From Nitrospira defluvii (lineage in GTDB: Bacteria > Nitrospirota > Nitrospiria > Nitrospirales > Nitrospiraceae): a DNA stretch of 64,000 nt. The stretch spans positions 1 to 64,000 of the forward strand of contig WYAX01000017.1 in NCBI GenBank assembly GCA_011525625.1, given 5' to 3'. A program made the position numbers and the translations under genes. Under the pieces are notes generated by a model, which saw only the letters and a program-made list of their open reading frames with translations, had not been told where the DNA came from and ran no database searches. The number at the start of each line of letters is the position of its first letter. Within the stretch, counting starts at the first letter, position 1. Of this stretch, positions 60,475 to 64,000 are shown piece after piece.

Positions 60475-61062
60475 TCATTTTTCGTTGGAATCCGACTTTC
60501 CGTGACCTGCCAGAATAGGCCAGGCAGCGCGCAGATAAAGGTACATAGACCATAAAGTCAGCACGGCTGCTGCATAAAGCGAAATCACCCCTACATCATG
60601 AGTTGGAAACCCCCAAAGCGGTTCGCGGTAGATCAACAACAGTAGTGCGATCATCTGGAATGTCGTTTTGATCTTCCCGATAACAGAAACTGCGACCTTG
60701 GTACTTTCCCCTACTCCTGCCATCCACTCGCGCAGAGCGGATACGGCAATCTCACGACCGATGATGACCACCGCCGGTAGAATCAACAGCCCGCTATTGT
60801 CGAGCTCCACCAGCAGCACCAGCGCTACAGCCACCATCAGCTTATCCGCCACCGGATCGAGGAAGGCACCAAACACCGAGCTCTGACGAAGTCGCCGTGC
60901 GAGGAAACCATCCAGCCAATCAGTCGCCGCCGCAAGCCCGAACACCGCCGTGCTTACCAGATTTGCCCAACTGAAAGGCAGATAGAAGACCACCATGAAA
61001 ACCGGTATCAGCGCAATGCGCAGCAGGGTCAAGGCGTTAGGGATATTTAGCGGCAGGCTCAT
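60475..61062 (-). CDS. pgsA: CDP-diacylglycerol-glycerol-3-phosphate 3-phosphatidyltransferase
   Basis: 195 residues from the ATG at 61062. The CDP-alcohol phosphotransferase motif DWLDGFLARRLRQSS...GAFLDPVADK (DGxxAR-x8-GxxxDxxxD) is complete. Several membrane helices (LRIALIPVFMVVFYLPF, FGLAAATDWL, LPAVVIIGREI, LIALLLLIYR-like segments). Catalyses the committed step of phosphatidylglycerol synthesis in the inner membrane. 41 bases after uvrC. Confidence 0.95.
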   Translation of the reverse strand: MSLPLNIPNALTLLRIALIPVFMVVFYLPFSWANLVSTAVFGLAAATDWLDGFLARRLRQSSVFGAFLDPVADKLMVAVALVLLVELDNSGLLILPAVVIIGREIAVSALREWMAGVGESTKVAVSVIGKIKTTFQMIALLLLIYREPLWGFPTHDVGVISLYAAAVLTLWSMYLYLRAAWPILAGHGKSDSNEK

Positions 61063-61103
61063 CGGGTTTCTTGTTGGGGCAAGATATGGTCGCAGCGCCC
61101 ATT

Positions 61104-62939
61104 TCACTCCAGATGCAACGCATCGTAAATACGCTGCGCGAGGTTTTTGCTGATCCCCTGGATTCGAGCGAGATCTTCGACTCCCGCCCGGGTTACCCCG
61201 CGCAATCCTCCGAATTGCTTCAAGAGAACCTGGCGCCGTTTAGGACCGAGACCAGGGATCGCTTCCAGTGTCGATACCTGTCGACTCCGTCCGCGCCGTT
61301 GCCGATGTCCCGTGACGGCAAATCGATGCGCCTCGTCCCGGATCTGCTGAATCAGATGCAGGGCCGGTGAATCCGCTGGCAGTATAGTTGGGCCGGTGTG
61401 ACCCCACAAGAACAGCTTCTCCATCCCGGGCCTGCGGCCTTCGCCTTTGGCGACACCCGCAAGCACGAGCCCGGTGACCTGTAATTCTTCCAGAGTTTCC
61501 GCCACCCGGGTGAGCTGCCCCTTGCCACCATCAATGAACAATACATCGGGAATCACGCCTTCGCCCTGTTGCACCCGCTTGTAACGTCTGTGGACTGCTT
61601 CGGCAAGCGCCAGGTAATCGTCACCACCGGTGGCGGCACGAATGTTATATCGGCGATAGTCGCTGTTTACCGGTCCTTCCGGTCCGAATACAACGCACGA
61701 AGCCACTGTCGCCTCGCCCATAGTGTGGCTGATATCAAAGCACTCCATGCGCGTTGGATAGTCATCGAGGCCCAAAGCTTCCTGTAATGCCTCGTAGCGC
61801 TGCCGCATGCCGGTGCGGCTGGCCAGACGGCTCTTGAGGGCCTGCTCTGCGTTGGTGTTCGACATGGCCAGCCAACGCGCCCGTTCGCCTCGCACGCGAG
61901 TTGCAATTGCCACGCGACGGCCTTTCTGCTCGGCAAGGACTGTTTCCAATACTTTTTGATCAGCCACAGGATGACTCAGCACGATACAGTCGGGTATGGT
62001 CCGGTCCAGATAGTGCTGACTGATGAAAGCTGCCAGTATCTCTGCCTCGTCACTCGATTCCGGCAACTTGGGGTAGTAGCTTTTATTTCCCAACACACGT
62101 CCCTGACGAATGAAGAGCACTTGAATACAGGCCATTCCCAGCTCTTGATGGCAGCTGACGATATCGACATCGCCCTGATCGCCGCTGACATACTGCTTCT
62201 CCTGCACCTTGCGCAATGCGCTGATCTGATCCCGTAGTCGTGCCGCCTCTTCATAACGCTGGGCACCTGATGCCGCCTCCATGAGGCGCACCAATTCATC
62301 GATAATCTCGAGATTCTTACCGAGCAGGAAAAGCTCTGTGCGACGCACATCCTCACGGTAAGCGTCGGATTCAATCAATCCAACGCAAGGACCAGAGCAA
62401 CGTTTTATCTGATACTGGAGACAGGGCCGGGACCGGTTGCGGTAAAAGCTGTCCTCGCACTGCCGAACACCAAAAAGTTTCTGCAACAGCTGAAGGCTTT
62501 CACGAACCGCGTGAGAGTTGGGGTACGGGCCGAAGTAACGACCCTTTTTCCCCTTGGATCCGCGATGGAAACCGAGTCGCGGAAAATCGTCATCTGCTGA
62601 AAGAAATATGTAGGGATAACTCTTGTCATCGCGCAGCAGAATGTTATAGCGCGGGCGCAGAGCCTTGATCAGATTGTTCTCAAGAATCAGCGCTTCTGCT
62701 TCGGTGTGGGTAACGGTTATCTCGACGCTGCGTATCGACCCGACCAGGGCACGAGTCTTGGGGCTCGACAGATTGCGTTGGAAGTAGCTGGCTACGCGTT
62801 TTTTCAGATTGCTGGCTTTGCCGACATAAAGAACTTCGCCGTCGTCGGCAAGCATTCGGTATACGCCAGGGCGGGTCGTTAGCGATCTCAAGAAACCCCT
62901 GGCATCGAACTGTGCTGCTTGATCCGTTGACTGTCCCAT
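61104..62939 (-). CDS. uvrC: Excinuclease ABC subunit C
   Basis: 611 residues, full length. GIY-YIG nuclease domain at 20-100 (GVYRMLADDGEVLYVGKASN), UVR region in the middle (LMEAASGAQRYEEAARLRDQI), an RNase H-like C-terminal nuclease (MECFDISHTMGEATVASCVV, DVLFIDGGKGQL) and a final HhH pair (LEAIPGLGPKRRQVLLKQFGG). Makes both incisions in nucleotide excision repair. Confidence 0.97.
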   Translation of the reverse strand: MGQSTDQAAQFDARGFLRSLTTRPGVYRMLADDGEVLYVGKASNLKKRVASYFQRNLSSPKTRALVGSIRSVEITVTHTEAEALILENNLIKALRPRYNILLRDDKSYPYIFLSADDDFPRLGFHRGSKGKKGRYFGPYPNSHAVRESLQLLQKLFGVRQCEDSFYRNRSRPCLQYQIKRCSGPCVGLIESDAYREDVRRTELFLLGKNLEIIDELVRLMEAASGAQRYEEAARLRDQISALRKVQEKQYVSGDQGDVDIVSCHQELGMACIQVLFIRQGRVLGNKSYYPKLPESSDEAEILAAFISQHYLDRTIPDCIVLSHPVADQKVLETVLAEQKGRRVAIATRVRGERARWLAMSNTNAEQALKSRLASRTGMRQRYEALQEALGLDDYPTRMECFDISHTMGEATVASCVVFGPEGPVNSDYRRYNIRAATGGDDYLALAEAVHRRYKRVQQGEGVIPDVLFIDGGKGQLTRVAETLEELQVTGLVLAGVAKGEGRRPGMEKLFLWGHTGPTILPADSPALHLIQQIRDEAHRFAVTGHRQRRGRSRQVSTLEAIPGLGPKRRQVLLKQFGGLRGVTRAGVEDLARIQGISKNLAQRIYDALHLE

Positions 62940-62957
62940 AAGGTGTGATTCTATACT

Positions 62958-63605
62958 TCAGCCACTGGACTGGAGCCGTTCGCCAGCGAGGCGAAAGATC
63001 TCGCGGAACATCGATACGGTCAATCGCCGCGTTTGCGTGTTGTAGCGGCTGCAATGATAGGAATCGATCAGCCAATGTCCCGATCCAAGAGCGTGCTGAT
63101 GTCCGTGACCGAACTTGAACTCGGAAACTTTGTGCCCACTGGCGCGCAACACCGCGTTGTGGGCTATCGTCCCGAGCGCGATCACCACGCTTGAACCGGG
63201 CAATTGCCTCAACTCGACTCCAAGATAGTCATTACATTGCGTGATTTCCCCCCCCAGCGGCTTGTTCTCCGGGGGCAGGCACTTGACTGCGTTGGTTATG
63301 CGACAGCCCCGCAGCTGCAAACCATCTTCACGACTCACAGATACCGGTTGGGTGGCGTAGCCAAAGTCGTACAGCGTCTGGTAAAGCAGTATTCCGGCAT
63401 GATCTCCCGTAAAGGGGCGACCTGTGGCATTCGCACCATGCATGCCCGGTGCGAGCCCCACAATCAGCAGTCGTGACTTCACATCCCCAAAAGGGGCTAC
63501 CGGCGCGCAGTAATAGGAGGGATGTTGCTTTTTTACCTGTTTAAGGAAGGCGGCGAGCCGAGCACATCGGGCACAGTTGGGATCGAATTGCGGCGCGTCA
63601 ATCAT
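62958..63605 (-). CDS. Uracil-DNA glycosylase, family 5-like (UdgB)
   Basis: 215 residues from the ATG at 63605; a GTG at 63611 is alternative. Iron-sulphur cysteines in CARCARL, CRITNAVKCLPPENKP and SYHCSRYN. Motif A GLAPGMHGANATGRPFTGD lacks the catalytic Asp of family 1, as in UdgB. Motif B is YHCSRYNTQTRRL. Removes uracil and related lesions from DNA. Lies between the regulator gene and uvrC; in many relatives these two are adjacent. Confidence 0.85.
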   Translation of the reverse strand: MIDAPQFDPNCARCARLAAFLKQVKKQHPSYYCAPVAPFGDVKSRLLIVGLAPGMHGANATGRPFTGDHAGILLYQTLYDFGYATQPVSVSREDGLQLRGCRITNAVKCLPPENKPLGGEITQCNDYLGVELRQLPGSSVVIALGTIAHNAVLRASGHKVSEFKFGHGHQHALGSGHWLIDSYHCSRYNTQTRRLTVSMFREIFRLAGERLQSSG

Positions 63606-63702
63606 GGGCACTGAGGAAATAGCTAACAGGCACGGAGCTGCAACATTCTAGCGCAGAACGTGTGGCGGCTGTGGCGGGCGGGTAGCGGGGTGCCGGATAC
63701 GC

Positions 63703-64000
63703 TCAGGCCGAGCGCATTCCTTCGATGATCCCATGGCTGATGGCCAATCGAATCAGCTCCACATCGTTTTCGACATCGAGCTTGTCATACAATCTGTAAC
63801 GATAAGTGCTCACCGTTTTGGGACTGAGACACAGACGATCCGAAATTTCCTGAATGCCCTGCCCCTCGGTGAGCATCAGTAGTACTTGCATTTCGCGCTG
63901 AGAAAGCGTGTCGAAGGGCGAGGATTCGGCACCGGGCAGCAGTGCCAACGCCAGATCCTGAGCCACGTCTGTTCCCACATAGCGCTGCCCGGCGTAAACG
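63703..64000 (-). CDS. gacA: GacA/UvrY-type response regulator, 5' part beyond the window
   Basis: Only the last 99 residues are visible. The linker VYAGQRYVGTDVAQDLALALL is followed by a LuxR-type helix-turn-helix: FDTLSQREMQVLLMLTEGQ, IQEISDRLCLSPKTVSTYRYRLYDKL. The gene next to uvrC in this order is GacA/UvrY, which activates small RNAs that sequester CsrA/RsmA. The receiver domain lies past base 64000. Confidence 0.88.
   Translation of the reverse strand, partial: VYAGQRYVGTDVAQDLALALLPGAESSPFDTLSQREMQVLLMLTEGQGIQEISDRLCLSPKTVSTYRYRLYDKLDVENDVELIRLAISHGIIEGMRSA

Overview
The window is the junction between a large integrative and conjugative element (ICE) and a gammaproteobacterial chromosome. 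The chromosome occupies roughly 60200-64000: the 3' part of a GacA/UvrY-type response regulator, a uracil-DNA glycosylase, uvrC, pgsA, tRNA-Gly(GCC) and tRNA-Cys(GCA), all on the minus strand. This is the conserved uvrY-uvrC-pgsA-glyW-cysT neighbourhood of Gammaproteobacteria. The tRNA-Leu that usually follows cysT is not seen; the element starts there. The genus cannot be told from the sequence.

Everything left of about 60160 is read as ICE. From the chromosome end inward: a tyrosine integrase with a tail-to-tail excisionase-like gene (58.6-60.1 kb); an IS91-type element carrying a transposase and its own tyrosine recombinase (56.2-58.3 kb) next to a decapitated UvrD-type helicase; a regulatory block of FlhD-like, FlhC-like and CsrA proteins with a secreted HNH nuclease (52.5-54.5 kb); an HTH / HDOD / LuxR-type response regulator operon (50.2-52.1 kb); and the PFGI-1-type maintenance module (42.1-50.1 kb: ParB, DUF2857, STY4528-type replication protein, TIGR03761, a ParR-like/ParM pair, STY4534/DUF3577, RadC, DUF6573). 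Then follow a HipBA pair, a structured apparently non-coding stretch and a second integrase-like gene (38.5-42 kb), and two toxin-antitoxin pairs (PIN/RHH and AbrB/Doc, 37.1-38.5 kb).

From 36.9 to 7.8 kb runs a type G (PFGI-1/ICEclc/SXT-like) type IV secretion operon on the minus strand: PilL2, TIGR03759, lytic transglycosylase, PFL_4695, TraD, TIGR03747, RAQPRD, PFL_4701 to PFL_4706 (TraC/VirB4), PFL_4709 to PFL_4711 and TraG. It is interrupted by two cargo blocks. Block 1 (25.7-30.1 kb) has hipB, hipA and a TOPRIM-domain protein overlapping as one operon, plus a NYN/OST-HTH protein that seems to have lost an internal segment of its NYN domain. Block 2 (12.8-18.2 kb) has a decayed VapBC pair, two orphan conserved genes and a compact three-gene operon (unknown 509-residue protein, DUF4258-like protein, protein with two PD-(D/E)XK-like nuclease repeats) that is the best candidate for an undescribed system. 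The left end (1-7.8 kb) carries an IetA/IetS AAA-ATPase plus subtilase defence pair, a SNF2-type helicase cut by the window edge, and an XRE regulator with two uncharacterised partners.

The relaxase (TraI, MOBH), ParA, DnaB-type helicase, ssb, topB and most pil genes of this ICE family are not in the window; the relaxase at least probably lies further left. Family names come from recognising sequence motifs and gene order, not from database searches.
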